From contig NZ_CP076538.1 of the NCBI RefSeq assembly GCF_018885265.1, forward strand, positions 1,023,501 through 1,087,500: a DNA stretch of 64,000 nt, read 5' to 3'. A program made the position numbers and the translations under genes. How positions within the stretch are numbered: the first letter of the stretch is position 1; the number at the start of each line of letters is the position of its first letter. Shown here piece after piece: positions 8,729 through 17,200 of this stretch. The notes beneath the pieces were generated by a model. It searched no databases. It saw only the letters and a list, made by a program, of their open reading frames with translations, and had not been told where the DNA came from. Source of the stretch: Amycolatopsis aidingensis (GTDB taxonomy: Bacteria; Actinomycetota; Actinomycetes; Mycobacteriales; Pseudonocardiaceae).

Positions 8729-9599
8729 TCAACCGAGCTGTAGCGCGTCCCCCGCGGCGGCAAGCGACTGCCGGGCGTACCCGCCGCCGAACACCGCGGC
8801 GTGCATCAGCAGCGGGAACAGCTGGTGCAGCGGGATCCGGTCCCGCCAGTCCTGCGGCAACGGGGCGCCCGCGTCCGCGGCGGCCTCCAGGTACCCGCCG
8901 AGCACGTACTGCAAGGAGGTGAGCCCGAACAGGTGCAGCATCGCCAGGTCGGTCTCCCGGTGCCCGCCGTGCGCGGCCGGGTCGATCAGCCAGGCCTCGC
9001 CGTCGGACGCCCACAGCACGTTGCCGCTCCAGGCGTCCCCGTGCAGCCGGGCAGGCGGCTCCGGCGGGCCCGCCAGCTCGGGCAGCCGCGCGCAGACCCG
9101 GTCGAACACCCCGGCCTGCTCCCGGTCGAACAGCCCCTGATCCACGCACGAACGCACGTACGGCTCGATCCGGTGTGCGGCGAAGAAGGACGGCCAGTCC
9201 TGGTGTGGCTCGTTGCGCATCGGGGCGAGCCCCATCCAGGCGTCGGTGGGCCCACCGGGTGGGGCGGAGCCGAACGCGGGCGCCCCGCGCCGGTGCAGCG
9301 CACAGCCCGCGGCCGAACCGCTCGGCGGCCGGTTTGCTCGGCACCCCGGTGGAGATGTGCTGGAGCACCAGCCACTCCTCGTCGTAGCCGTGCACCTCGG
9401 GGATCGGGACGTCCCTGTACTCGGCCAGCCAGCGCAGGCCGGCGCCCTCGGCGGTGGCCGCGCCCTCGCCCTGGCCACGTTTGGCGACCACCTTGCGCCC
9501 GTCGGCGAGGGTTACCGCGAAGGCCGCGCCACCGATGGGCTGGGCCATGGTGGCCCGCTGCCCGGTGAACCGCTCCGCGGCAGCACGCTCGGTGCTCAT
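8729..9599 (-). pseudogene. fructosamine/ketosamine-3-kinase family gene with one frameshift
   Basis: The N-terminal part (9599 down to about 9300) reads FTGQRATMAQPIGGAAFAVTLADGRKVVAKRG and GYDEEWLVLQHI, the ATP-binding lobe of fructosamine kinases. The rest continues in another frame: LHRRGAPAFG, the catalytic loop LHGDAWSGNVL, then IDPAAHGGHRETDLAM. The switch is at about 9295-9303, where one extra base (a T between CTG and GCG in the coding strand) explains it. The restored protein would be about 290 residues, normal for the family, which phosphorylates glycated amines so that they break down. The start ATG overlaps the ptpA stop (ATGA). Sequencing error cannot be excluded. Confidence 0.72.
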
Positions 9600-10087
9600 T
9601 TCCCGGCTCCTGGGTGCTGGTCCCGCACCCAGTCGAGCAGGCCGGGCACCGACCGCTCGATCATCCCGAGCACCTCCGCGAAGCCGCCGTCGGCGCCGTA
9701 GTACGGGTCGGGCACCTCGGCACCCTCCGGCGCGGTGGGGTCGAACTCCCGCAGCATCCGCACCCGCTCCGGGTCCGGCGCGAGCCTGCGCAGGTCCCGC
9801 AGGTGCGAGGCGTCCGCGGCCAGCAGCAGGTCGGCGTCCAGGTGCCGCTTGTCCACCTGCGCTGCGATGTGCTCACCGTGGTAGCCGTGCGCGTCCAGGG
9901 TGGCCCGCGCCCGCGGGTCGGCGGGCTCACCGGCATGCCACGGCCCGATCCCGGCGCTGCTCACCCGCACCTGCTCGGCGAGCCCGGCGCGGCGCAGGTG
10001 CTCGGCGAACACCAGCGCGGCCATCGGCGAGCGGCAGATGTTGCCTGAGCAGACGAAACAGATGTGCAGTACGGGAGAGTCGGTCAC
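9596..10087 (-). CDS. ptpA: low-molecular-weight protein tyrosine phosphatase
   Basis: 163 residues from a GTG. The N-terminal P-loop CSGNICRS (Cys13 to Arg19, the CX5R motif) and the acid DPYYG loop near the C terminus are complete, so the enzyme should be active on phosphotyrosine. Gene order with SURF1 and cobD is that of mycobacterial ptpA. First gene of the ptpA - fructosamine kinase - SURF1 run, and divergent from the Nif3-like gene. Confidence 0.92.
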   Translation of the reverse strand: MTDSPVLHICFVCSGNICRSPMAALVFAEHLRRAGLAEQVRVSSAGIGPWHAGEPADPRARATLDAHGYHGEHIAAQVDKRHLDADLLLAADASHLRDLRRLAPDPERVRMLREFDPTAPEGAEVPDPYYGADGGFAEVLGMIERSVPGLLDWVRDQHPGAGK

Positions 10088-10103
10088 GAGCGCGGTCTCC
10101 GCA

Positions 10104-10214
10104 TCAGGTGTCGTCGGGATGGCATACCGAGCGCACCGCCCGCTCCAGCGCGGAGCGGTGCAAGGGGTCCAGCGAGCGTGCCTCGCCGACCGTGCACAGC
10201 CAGGCAGCGTACAT
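10104..10214 (-). CDS. possible small protein upstream of ptpA
   Basis: A 36-codon frame starting with ATG (MYAAWLCTVGEARSLDPL...) ends 16 bp before the ptpA start on the same strand. Codon use is GC3-rich like that of the neighbours. It has no recognisable domain and no strong ribosome site, and it could be a leader ORF or a chance frame in the ptpA/Nif3 promoter region. Confidence 0.25.
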   Translation of the reverse strand: MYAAWLCTVGEARSLDPLHRSALERAVRSVCHPDDT

Positions 10215-10229
10215 GCGAGGATCGTCGCT

Positions 10230-11045
10230 ATGTCAGTGCCAGTCTCCGACGTGATCGCCGCGCTCGAAACGGCCTACCCGCCCGCGCTCGCCGAGTCCTG
10301 GGACGCGGTCGGCCTGGTCTGCGGAGACCCGGCCGAGCCCGCGGACCGGGTGCTGGTCTGCGTGGACCCGGTCGAGGAAACCGTGGCCGAGGCCGAGGAA
10401 GTCGGCGCCCGGCTGATCGTCGCGCACCACCCGCTGCTGCTGCGCGGGGTACACGGGGTGGCCGCGGACACCGCCAAGGGGCGGCTGGTGCACCGGATGA
10501 TCCGCGCCGGGATCGCGCTGTACTGCGCGCACACCAATGCCGACTCCGCCAGCCCCGGGGTTTCCGACGCACTGGCCGAGACCATCGGCGGGCTGCGGGT
10601 GCTGCGTCCGCTCGCGCCGCACGCGGACGGCGTCACCGGGATCGGCCGGATCTGCGAGTTGACCGAGCCGGAGCCCTTCGGTGTCTTCGTGCGGCGGGTG
10701 GCGGAAGCTCTGCCGGACACCCGGCCTGGGGTGACCGGGGCAGGCGATCCGGAGCGGGTGCTGCGCACCGTCGCCGTCTCCGGTGGCGCGGGGGACAGCT
10801 ATCTCGGCCAGGCGACGGCGGCCGGGGTGGACGCCTATGTCACCGCCGATCTCCGGCACCATCCGGCCGGGGAGCACCTCGGCGCGCCCGGCCCGGTGCC
10901 TGCGCTGGTCGGGCTCACCCACTGGGCCAGCGAGTGGCCGTGGTGCGGGCAGGCAGCGAACGTCATCGAGTCCGCCGGTGCGGGTACCGTCGACATCCGC
11001 GTCTCCACGCGGTGTACCGATCCGTGGAACCTGCGAGCGAGCTGA
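10230..11045 (+). CDS. Nif3-like dinuclear metal-centre protein (YbgI/DUF34 family)
   Basis: 271 residues from the ATG at 10230; a longer upstream frame has no family similarity. The metal ligands are visible as AHHPLLL (residues 73-79) and YCAHTNADSA (about 98-107), with the closing pair in LTHWASEWPWC near the C terminus. This is the short form without the inserted PII-like domain. The family is often labelled GTP cyclohydrolase I type 2, but its true reaction is unsettled. First gene of the operon with the C4 zinc-ribbon and RNase H/phosphatase genes, in the order Rv2230c-Rv2228c. Confidence 0.9.
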   Translation: MSVPVSDVIAALETAYPPALAESWDAVGLVCGDPAEPADRVLVCVDPVEETVAEAEEVGARLIVAHHPLLLRGVHGVAADTAKGRLVHRMIRAGIALYCAHTNADSASPGVSDALAETIGGLRVLRPLAPHADGVTGIGRICELTEPEPFGVFVRRVAEALPDTRPGVTGAGDPERVLRTVAVSGGAGDSYLGQATAAGVDAYVTADLRHHPAGEHLGAPGPVPALVGLTHWASEWPWCGQAANVIESAGAGTVDIRVSTRCTDPWNLRAS

Positions 11046-11059
11046 GGGAGAAACATACA

Positions 11060-11797
11060 GTGAAGGCGGAATCTGCCGTCCAGCGCCAGCTACTCGACCT
11101 GGCCAAAGCCGATGCCGACCTGGACAGGGTTGAGCACCGTCGGCGTACCCTCCCCGAGCTGGCCGAGATCGCCGAGGCGGAGAAGACCCTGCGGGAGCGC
11201 AAGGACGCGCTGGTGGCCGTGCAGACCTCGGTTTCCGACCTGGACCGCGAGGTGGCCCGGCAGGAGAGGGAGGTCGATTCGGTCCGGGCGCGCGGGGAGA
11301 AGGACCGCAAGCTGATGGAGTCCGGCTCGGTCGGCGCCAAGCAGCTGACCGACCTCGAGCACGAGGTGGCCACCCTGCAACGCCGCCAGTCGGCGCTGGA
11401 GGACGACCTGCTGGAGCTGATGGAGCGCAAGGAGGCGCTGGAGCAGGACGCCCAGCGCACCGCCGCCGAGGTGGACAAGGCCGAACGGGACCTGGCCGAG
11501 GCGGCCAAGCGCAGGGACGAGGCGCTGGCCGACCTGGAATCGACCGAGGCCAAGCGCAAGGCCGACCGGGAGGCGCTGCTGCCCCGGTTCCCCGAGGACC
11601 TGCTGGCGCTGTACCACCGGGTGCGTGAGCAGAAGGGGATCGGCGCCGCGCTGCTGCGATCCCGGCGGTGCGGGGCCTGCCAGCTGGAACTGGACCGCAA
11701 CGCCGTCTCCGAGATCAAGGCCGCGGCCGAGGACGAGGTCGTCCGCTGCGAGAACTGCGGGGCCATCCTGGTGCGCACGATGGAGTCCGGGCTGTGA
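11060..11797 (+). CDS. coiled-coil C4-type zinc-ribbon protein
   Basis: 245 residues from a GTG preceded by GAGGGAGAAA. Residues about 10-170 form a long charged coiled coil rich in Glu, Arg and Lys. The C terminus is a zinc ribbon, CGACQLEL ... VRCENCGAILVR. This matches the actinobacterial Rv2229c family, which resembles a nucleic-acid or ribosome-bound adaptor of unknown role. It lies 14 bp after the Nif3-like gene, and its stop overlaps the GTG of the RNase H gene. Confidence 0.9.
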   Translation: MKAESAVQRQLLDLAKADADLDRVEHRRRTLPELAEIAEAEKTLRERKDALVAVQTSVSDLDREVARQEREVDSVRARGEKDRKLMESGSVGAKQLTDLEHEVATLQRRQSALEDDLLELMERKEALEQDAQRTAAEVDKAERDLAEAAKRRDEALADLESTEAKRKADREALLPRFPEDLLALYHRVREQKGIGAALLRSRRCGACQLELDRNAVSEIKAAAEDEVVRCENCGAILVRTMESGL

Positions 11798-12945
11798 CGA
11801 CACCTCAGGTCATCGTCGAGGCCGACGGCGGTTCCCGGGGCAACCCCGGGCCCGCGGGCTACGGCGCGGTGGTGAAGGACGCGGCCACCGGGAAGGTACT
11901 CGCCGAACGTTCCGTCGGCATCGGCGTGGCCACCAACAACGTGGCGGAATACCAGGGGCTGATCGCCGGGCTGGAGGCAGCCGCCGAGCTCGGGGCGTCC
12001 ACTGTGGACGCACGGCTGGACTCGAAACTGGTCGTGGAGCAGCTGTCCGGCCGGTGGAAAATCAAGAACGCCGCCCTGCAGCCGCTCGCGGAGCGGGCCC
12101 GCGAGCTGGTGCGGCGGTTCGAGCGGGTGCGGTTCGAATGGATTCCGCGCGCGCAGAACGCGCACGCGGACCGGCTGGCCAACGAGGCCATGGACACCCA
12201 GGCCGGGATCGAGACCGGGCCCGCGCCGGAACCCGAGCCCGCGCGGGCGGAACAGACCGAGCTCTGGCCGAGCGCGGACCGATCCTCCCCGGCGGGGTGG
12301 ACGGGTGCGGTGGGCGAGCCGACCAAACTGTTGCTGCTGCGGCACGGGCAGACCGCACTGTCGGTGGAGCGGCGCTACTCCGGGCGGGGCGATGTGCCGC
12401 TCACCGAGCTGGGCGCGCAACAGGCCGCGGCCGCGGCCAAGCGGTTGTCCACCATGGACGGCCTGCTGGTGGAAGGCGAACCGGTCCCGATCGTCACCTC
12501 GCCGCTGGGCAGGGCCCGGCAGACCGCGCAGGCCGTCGCCGACGCGCTCGGCGGCGCCGTCACCGAGCATGAGGGGCTGACCGAGACCGACTTCGGCGCC
12601 TGGGAAGGGCTGACCTTCACCGAGGCCGCGCAGCGGGACCCTGAGCTGCACCGGGCCTGGCTGGGCGACGCCTCGGTGCCGCCGCCGGGCGGGGAGAGCT
12701 TCGACGCGGTGCAGCGCAGGGTGCGCCGGATGCTGACCGAGCTGACCGAGACCTACGCCGGGCGCACCGTGGTGCTGGTCAGCCATGTCACCCCGATCAA
12801 GACCGTGCTGCGCATCGCGCTGGACGTCGGCCAGTCACTGCTGTTCCGGCTGCACCTGGACCTGGCCTCACTGTCGATCGCCGAGTTCTACCCGGACGGC
12901 AACGCCTCCGTGCGCCTGGTGAACGACATCTCGCACCTGTCCTGA
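11794..12945 (+). CDS. bifunctional RNase HI / histidine acid phosphatase
   Basis: 383 residues from a GTG inside the preceding stop. The N-terminal half is RNase H type 1, with the catalytic Asp in EADGGSRGNPGPAGYG, a Glu in NNVAEYQGL, an Asp in LDSKLVVEQL and a final Asp in NAHADRLANEA. After an acidic, Pro-rich linker (about residues 138-172) comes a phosphoglycerate-mutase-like domain with LLLRHGQTALSV and a second His in VLVSHVTPIK. The fusion is typical of actinobacteria (Rv2228c), where both RNA-DNA hybrid cleavage and alpha-ribazole phosphatase activity have been described. Confidence 0.92.
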   Translation: MTTPQVIVEADGGSRGNPGPAGYGAVVKDAATGKVLAERSVGIGVATNNVAEYQGLIAGLEAAAELGASTVDARLDSKLVVEQLSGRWKIKNAALQPLAERARELVRRFERVRFEWIPRAQNAHADRLANEAMDTQAGIETGPAPEPEPARAEQTELWPSADRSSPAGWTGAVGEPTKLLLLRHGQTALSVERRYSGRGDVPLTELGAQQAAAAAKRLSTMDGLLVEGEPVPIVTSPLGRARQTAQAVADALGGAVTEHEGLTETDFGAWEGLTFTEAAQRDPELHRAWLGDASVPPPGGESFDAVQRRVRRMLTELTETYAGRTVVLVSHVTPIKTVLRIALDVGQSLLFRLHLDLASLSIAEFYPDGNASVRLVNDISHLS

Positions 12946-12989
12946 ACGGCCGAACCGGTGGGGCTGCCGGGCCGGTCCGGGCACGGCGA

Positions 12990-12995
12990 TATCCT
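12990..12995 (+). promoter_or_regulatory. -10 element of rnpB
   Basis: TATCCT fits the actinobacterial TAnnnT -10 pattern and sits 7 bp before the first paired base of RNase P RNA at 13003. No clear -35 is seen. Confidence 0.5.
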
Positions 12996-13002
12996 GGTGA
13001 GC

Positions 13003-13398
13003 GCGGGCGAGTTGGCAGGGCGGCCGCGGTAGCGCGCTACGGCGCGGTATCGAGGAAAGTCCGGACTCCGCAGGGCAGGGTGGTTGCTAACGGCAACCCG
13101 GGGTGACCCGCGGGAAAGTGCCACAGAAAACAGACCGCCTCGCCGACGCGCGGGGTAAGGGTGAAACGGTGGTGTAAGAGACCACCAGCGTCCCGGGTGA
13201 CCGGGACGGCTTGGTAAACCCCACCCGGAGCAAGGCCAAGAGGGAGCGTGAGCTCCTGCGCAGGCGTTCGAGGGCGGCCCGTCCGATGCCTGCGGGTAGG
13301 CCGCTTGAGCCTGTCGGCAACGGCAGGCCCAGATGGATGGTCGCCCATCGCGGCAACGCCGCGTGGACAGAATCCGGCTTACATGCCAACTCGCCCGC
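13003..13398 (+). ncRNA. rnpB: RNase P RNA, bacterial class A
   Basis: The ends pair to form helix P1: GCGGGCGAGTTGGC at 13003-13016 with GCCAACTCGCCCGC at 13385-13398. Conserved RNase P blocks are present in order: GAGGAAAGTCCGGACTCC soon after the 5' end, CCACAGAAAACAGACCG, GGTAAGGGTGAAACGG, and near the 3' end ACAGAATCCGGCTTACA. The RNA is the catalytic part of the enzyme that trims tRNA 5' leaders. Length, just under 400 nt, is normal. Downstream of the RNase H operon with its own -10. Confidence 0.95.
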
Positions 13399-13436
13399 CC
13401 CACCTTTCCCGGCCCCGGGACCGGTGCGGCGGGCGA
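13391..13436 (+). terminator. hairpin at the 3' end of rnpB
   Basis: TCGCCCGCC (13391-13399) pairs perfectly with GGCGGGCGA (13428-13436), and a nested TCCCGG/CCGGGA stem sits in the loop. The left arm overlaps the last bases of rnpB P1. The structure ends right at the stop of the convergent HEAT-like gene, so it could terminate both transcripts. Confidence 0.5.
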
Positions 13437-14243
13437 CTACGTCTTCATCCGCTTGAGGGCGTCCTTGGCGTCGAGGCGGACCAGTTCGTCCTCGTGGTCC
13501 AGCAGTTTCTCGATGTGGGGTCGTGCCGGGGTGTGCCGCAGCTTGCGCAGCGCATCCGTCGCCGCACGGACTACCGGAACATCCGAGCTGCCGAGCAGGC
13601 TCACCAGGATCTCCGGAACACGTTCGTCCTTGGTCTTGGGAAGGCTGCCGACGATGGCCGACCGGCCGCGGCCGAGCGAGGAGTCCAGCGCGAGCTGGAT
13701 GTACTCCTCGGCGACCGCGGGCTCGGCGAACCTCGCCAACCCGGACCCGAGCGACGACCTGAGGAGCTCGCGACATCTTTCGGGCTCGTCCGCGAACTTC
13801 GGGTCCTGGACCGGAGGCGGGTTCTTGAACAGTTCGAGGAACACCGGACGTGCCTGTTTCTTGGCAAAGCCGTACGAAAGGACGCGCACGATGTCCTCGG
13901 CCAGTGGAAAATATGTCACTCGGGGTAGCCAGTCCAGCAGGACCGGGACAGCGGCCCGGTAGTCGACCTTGCGGGTCTTCTGCTCGCCGGTCTCCTCGTC
14001 CGGTCGGGTGAAGGTGAGCTTGTCCAGCTCCCCGATGTCGGTGAGCGTGAAACCCGTCTGCTCGAAGTCCGGGATGAGCCCCCGCAGTTCCGCGAGCAGC
14101 CCCTCGGCCGCCTCCGCGTAGCGCCGTCGGCGTTCCTGGACGACCGGGTCGTCCTCCGCCTCCCGCCGGCGGTGCTCCGCGACGAACTCGAGGACCTCCT
14201 GGTGTGTCAGCGGTCGTTCGGCCGGCGTTTCCGGCTCTACCAT
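13437..14243 (-). CDS. HEAT-like repeat protein, probable immunity protein of the adjacent toxin
   Basis: 268 residues from the ATG at 14243. The N terminus is charged and helical (HRRREAEDDPVVQERRRRYAEAAEGLL). The C-terminal half is made of helix pairs of HEAT type, for example VPEILVSLLGSSDVPVVRAATDALRKL and ARPHIEKLLDHEDELVRLDAKDALKRM. It has no signal peptide, so it is cytoplasmic. Its ATG contains the toxin's stop (ATGGTAG, 7-bp overlap), making co-translation likely. That position, directly after a toxin tip, is the standard place for immunity genes in polymorphic toxin systems. The link is inference. Confidence 0.75.
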   Translation of the reverse strand: MVEPETPAERPLTHQEVLEFVAEHRRREAEDDPVVQERRRRYAEAAEGLLAELRGLIPDFEQTGFTLTDIGELDKLTFTRPDEETGEQKTRKVDYRAAVPVLLDWLPRVTYFPLAEDIVRVLSYGFAKKQARPVFLELFKNPPPVQDPKFADEPERCRELLRSSLGSGLARFAEPAVAEEYIQLALDSSLGRGRSAIVGSLPKTKDERVPEILVSLLGSSDVPVVRAATDALRKLRHTPARPHIEKLLDHEDELVRLDAKDALKRMKT

Positions 14244-17200
14244 GGAATGACCTTCTTCACGACAACGCCGTTCTGCCTGATCCACTCCTGTAGCGGCCCG
14301 GACAGCTTGGTGCCCAACTGGCCCTTGTCGACCCGAACGTACAGGATGAACCCGACCCCGCGCTGTCGTGCGATCTTGAGGTAGTCCCTGAACTGGCTGG
14401 ACAGATACAGGTACTTGGCGTTCTTCGCCTCGCCGAGGGTGGCGCCGTCCAGGAAGTCGGGCTTGCGATCCCTCCGGAGGCCGTAGTCGTTCTTCGCGAA
14501 GATCGGGCCGTCGTACTTGGTCCGGCCGATGGCGGCTTCACCTGCCTGGCCGAGGCGGCAGATCTCGGCGCCACCGGAGTTGTGCACCAGGATGGCGGCC
14601 GCACCGGCGAGCACATAGTAGGTGTGCAGGTCCGCGACGGTGAGGTTGTAGACCTCCAGCCGCTCGGTCCAGTGGTGCGTGCCGGTGACGGTGACGTAGT
14701 GCCCGTCCGGCAGCCGCAGCCGGTCGTTCGGTTCGAGGTCCCTGGCGTCCTTCCACTGACCAGGGTCCGCCACCCAGAAGGGGTGCTCGGCCGTGGCCTC
14801 AACCGAGCCCCGCTCGCCCCGGTCCGCGACGGTGACGGTGACCAGTTGTTTGGCACCCGCACCGGTGATCAGGTCGGTGACCGGTTTTGGCGCCGTGTGG
14901 TCCCTGCTCGGGTCGGTGGCCAGTACCTGGTCGCCGAGCTCGACCTCCTCGATCGGCTTGCTCGACCCGTCGGCGAGCAGCACCGGTGTGCCCGCAGTGA
15001 AACTGTTGGGGCTGCAGGGGTTCCGGATTCGGCCGAAGACGTCCTGCACCAAATTGCGCAGGCGCTGCACCGTCTGGTGCGCGGCCGCGACCGTGTTGCG
15101 GAACCGGCCCATCCCGCTGACGATGCGGTAGATGGAGCTGCCGAGCTCGGGCAGCTTCAGCGCCGCGCCGAGCAACTTGATCGGGCCGAGCGCGTTGATC
15201 AGCGTCCACAGGCAGGCGCCGATGTCGCCCTCGGTGAAGCACTTCTTGGCGTCGGTCCAGCCGATCAGATCCAGCACGACCTGCCCGCCGTTGGCCAGCA
15301 CGAAGTCGAGCAGCGTCCGGCCCGCGTTGGACTGCGCGCCGCGGTACTCATCGACCATGGCCTGGCCGCCCTGGACGCGCAGGATGTCCTCGTCGGTGCG
15401 CAGCTCGCTGTAGTCGACGTCGGGGTCCACGACGCCGTCCGGCGGCGGATCACCGGCGCCGTCGCCGAGGTCGTCCTGGCGCTCCTGGTCCTCCCTGCGT
15501 TGCCGCTCGCGTTCCTCGCGTTGCTTCTCCGCCGCGATCCGCGCGGCCTCGTTGGCCGCCCTCGCGGCCGCGGCGGCGTCCTCGCCGGCCTGGATGGCGT
15601 CCGCGCGGGCCTGGGCCGCGGCGGCATAGGCCTGGTCGGCGTAGCCACGGGCGCGTTCGGCGGCCGCGGTTGCCTTGGCAGCGGCCTGGGCCGCCGCCCG
15701 GGCCGCTTCCTGCGCGGCCGCGGCCGCCTGGCGGGCGATCCGGGCGGACTCCGCCGCGTTGTTCGCCGACTGCTCGGCGGAGGCGGCGGACTGCCGCGCG
15801 TTCTCGGCATGCTGGGCGGCCTGCGCCGCGCTGGTCCTTGCCCGCTCGGCATGCGCGGCGGCCTCCTGCGCCGCGCCGCGGGCGATCGCCGCCGCCTCCT
15901 TCGCCCTGGCCGCGTCGGCGCGTGCCGTGGCCGCGGCCCTGGCCGCGCCGGCCAGATACGAGTTGACCTGCGCGACATGCGAAGCAGTGTCGGCATCGCG
16001 CTGGCGTGCCTTGTGCAGCTCGGTGTCCAGGAAGGTGCGCAGGTAGGACGGCGGGCCGGACAGCGCGGCCTGCGCGGCCGCCTGCACCTCGGGGCCGCCG
16101 TCGTGCAGGATCTGCGCGACCTGGAGCCGGTCGTCCTTCTCCCGCGCCTCGTGCTGACCGACCCGCAGGAAGTGCAGTAACGCCGCCACGCTGCCGTCGT
16201 CGAGCGCGGCCTGCGCGGCCGCCTCCACCTCGCGCCCGCCCCGATGCATGATCTGGGCGATCTCCAGCCGGTAGTCGTTGGCCTGCACGGCGTGCTGCCC
16301 GGTGATCAGGAATTCCCGGACCTGCGCGTGCGTGCCTGCCATCGCGTCGATCGCGGCGTCGTGCAGTTCGGGCTTCTCGGTGTGCTCGGCGAGATACTCC
16401 GCGCTGGCCCGGTCGTCGGCCTCGGTGGCCATCGCGAGTCCGTTGTGCACGAACTCCCTGACGTCCTCCGGAGTGCCTGCCAGTGCGTCCTCCGCGGCGG
16501 CCTGTACCCAGGCGCCGCCGGTCCGCATCAACCGCGCGGCGACCTGGCGCCCGTTGTCCACCACCAGCGCGGGATCGGCACCCGGCTCCCTGGCCTCGGC
16601 GAGCAGCCGTTCCGCCTCGGCATCCAGCCGCTCGACCTCACCCGCCTGCCATTCCTGCCGGGCCTCGCGTTCGGCCGCCACCCGTGCGGCCTGCTCGGCA
16701 TCGGCGACCCACTTGTTCTCCTGCGCCTGCAGGCGCTCGGCATCAGCCTGGCGAGCCACCTCGCTGATCTGCTGGGCCTGCTGGACGGCCCGGGTCGCCT
16801 GACCGGCCGCGGTCTCGGCGCGGGCGGCATGTTGTTCGGCGATATCCGCGTTGTCCGCGGCCTCCCCGGCGTGGTCGGCGGCGTCCTCGGCAGCCGCGGC
16901 TGCGTTGTCCGCGTGCCGGGCCGCGTCGTTCGCGGCCTGGCGGGCCTCCTGCGCCGCCGCGGCGGCCTCCCGCGCGATGGTCTCCACCCTGCGGGCGGCG
17001 CGGATGGCCTCGTCGGCACGCTGCTTGGCGTAGGCGGCTGCGCGGCGGGCATGCTCGGCGCTGGCCCCGGCCTGCTCGGCGTAGTGCCCGGCCTCGTTCG
17101 CCGCGTTGGATGCCTCGGTGGCATGCGCCCCGGCGCTGGCCGCGGCCTTGGCCGCTTCGGCGGCCGCGATGGCGGCCTGCCCGGCGGCATCGGCAGCCTG

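Noticed and set aside
12118..12140. GGTTCGAATGG, tRNA-like
   Set aside because: It lies in the middle of the RNase H domain and no cloverleaf can be drawn.
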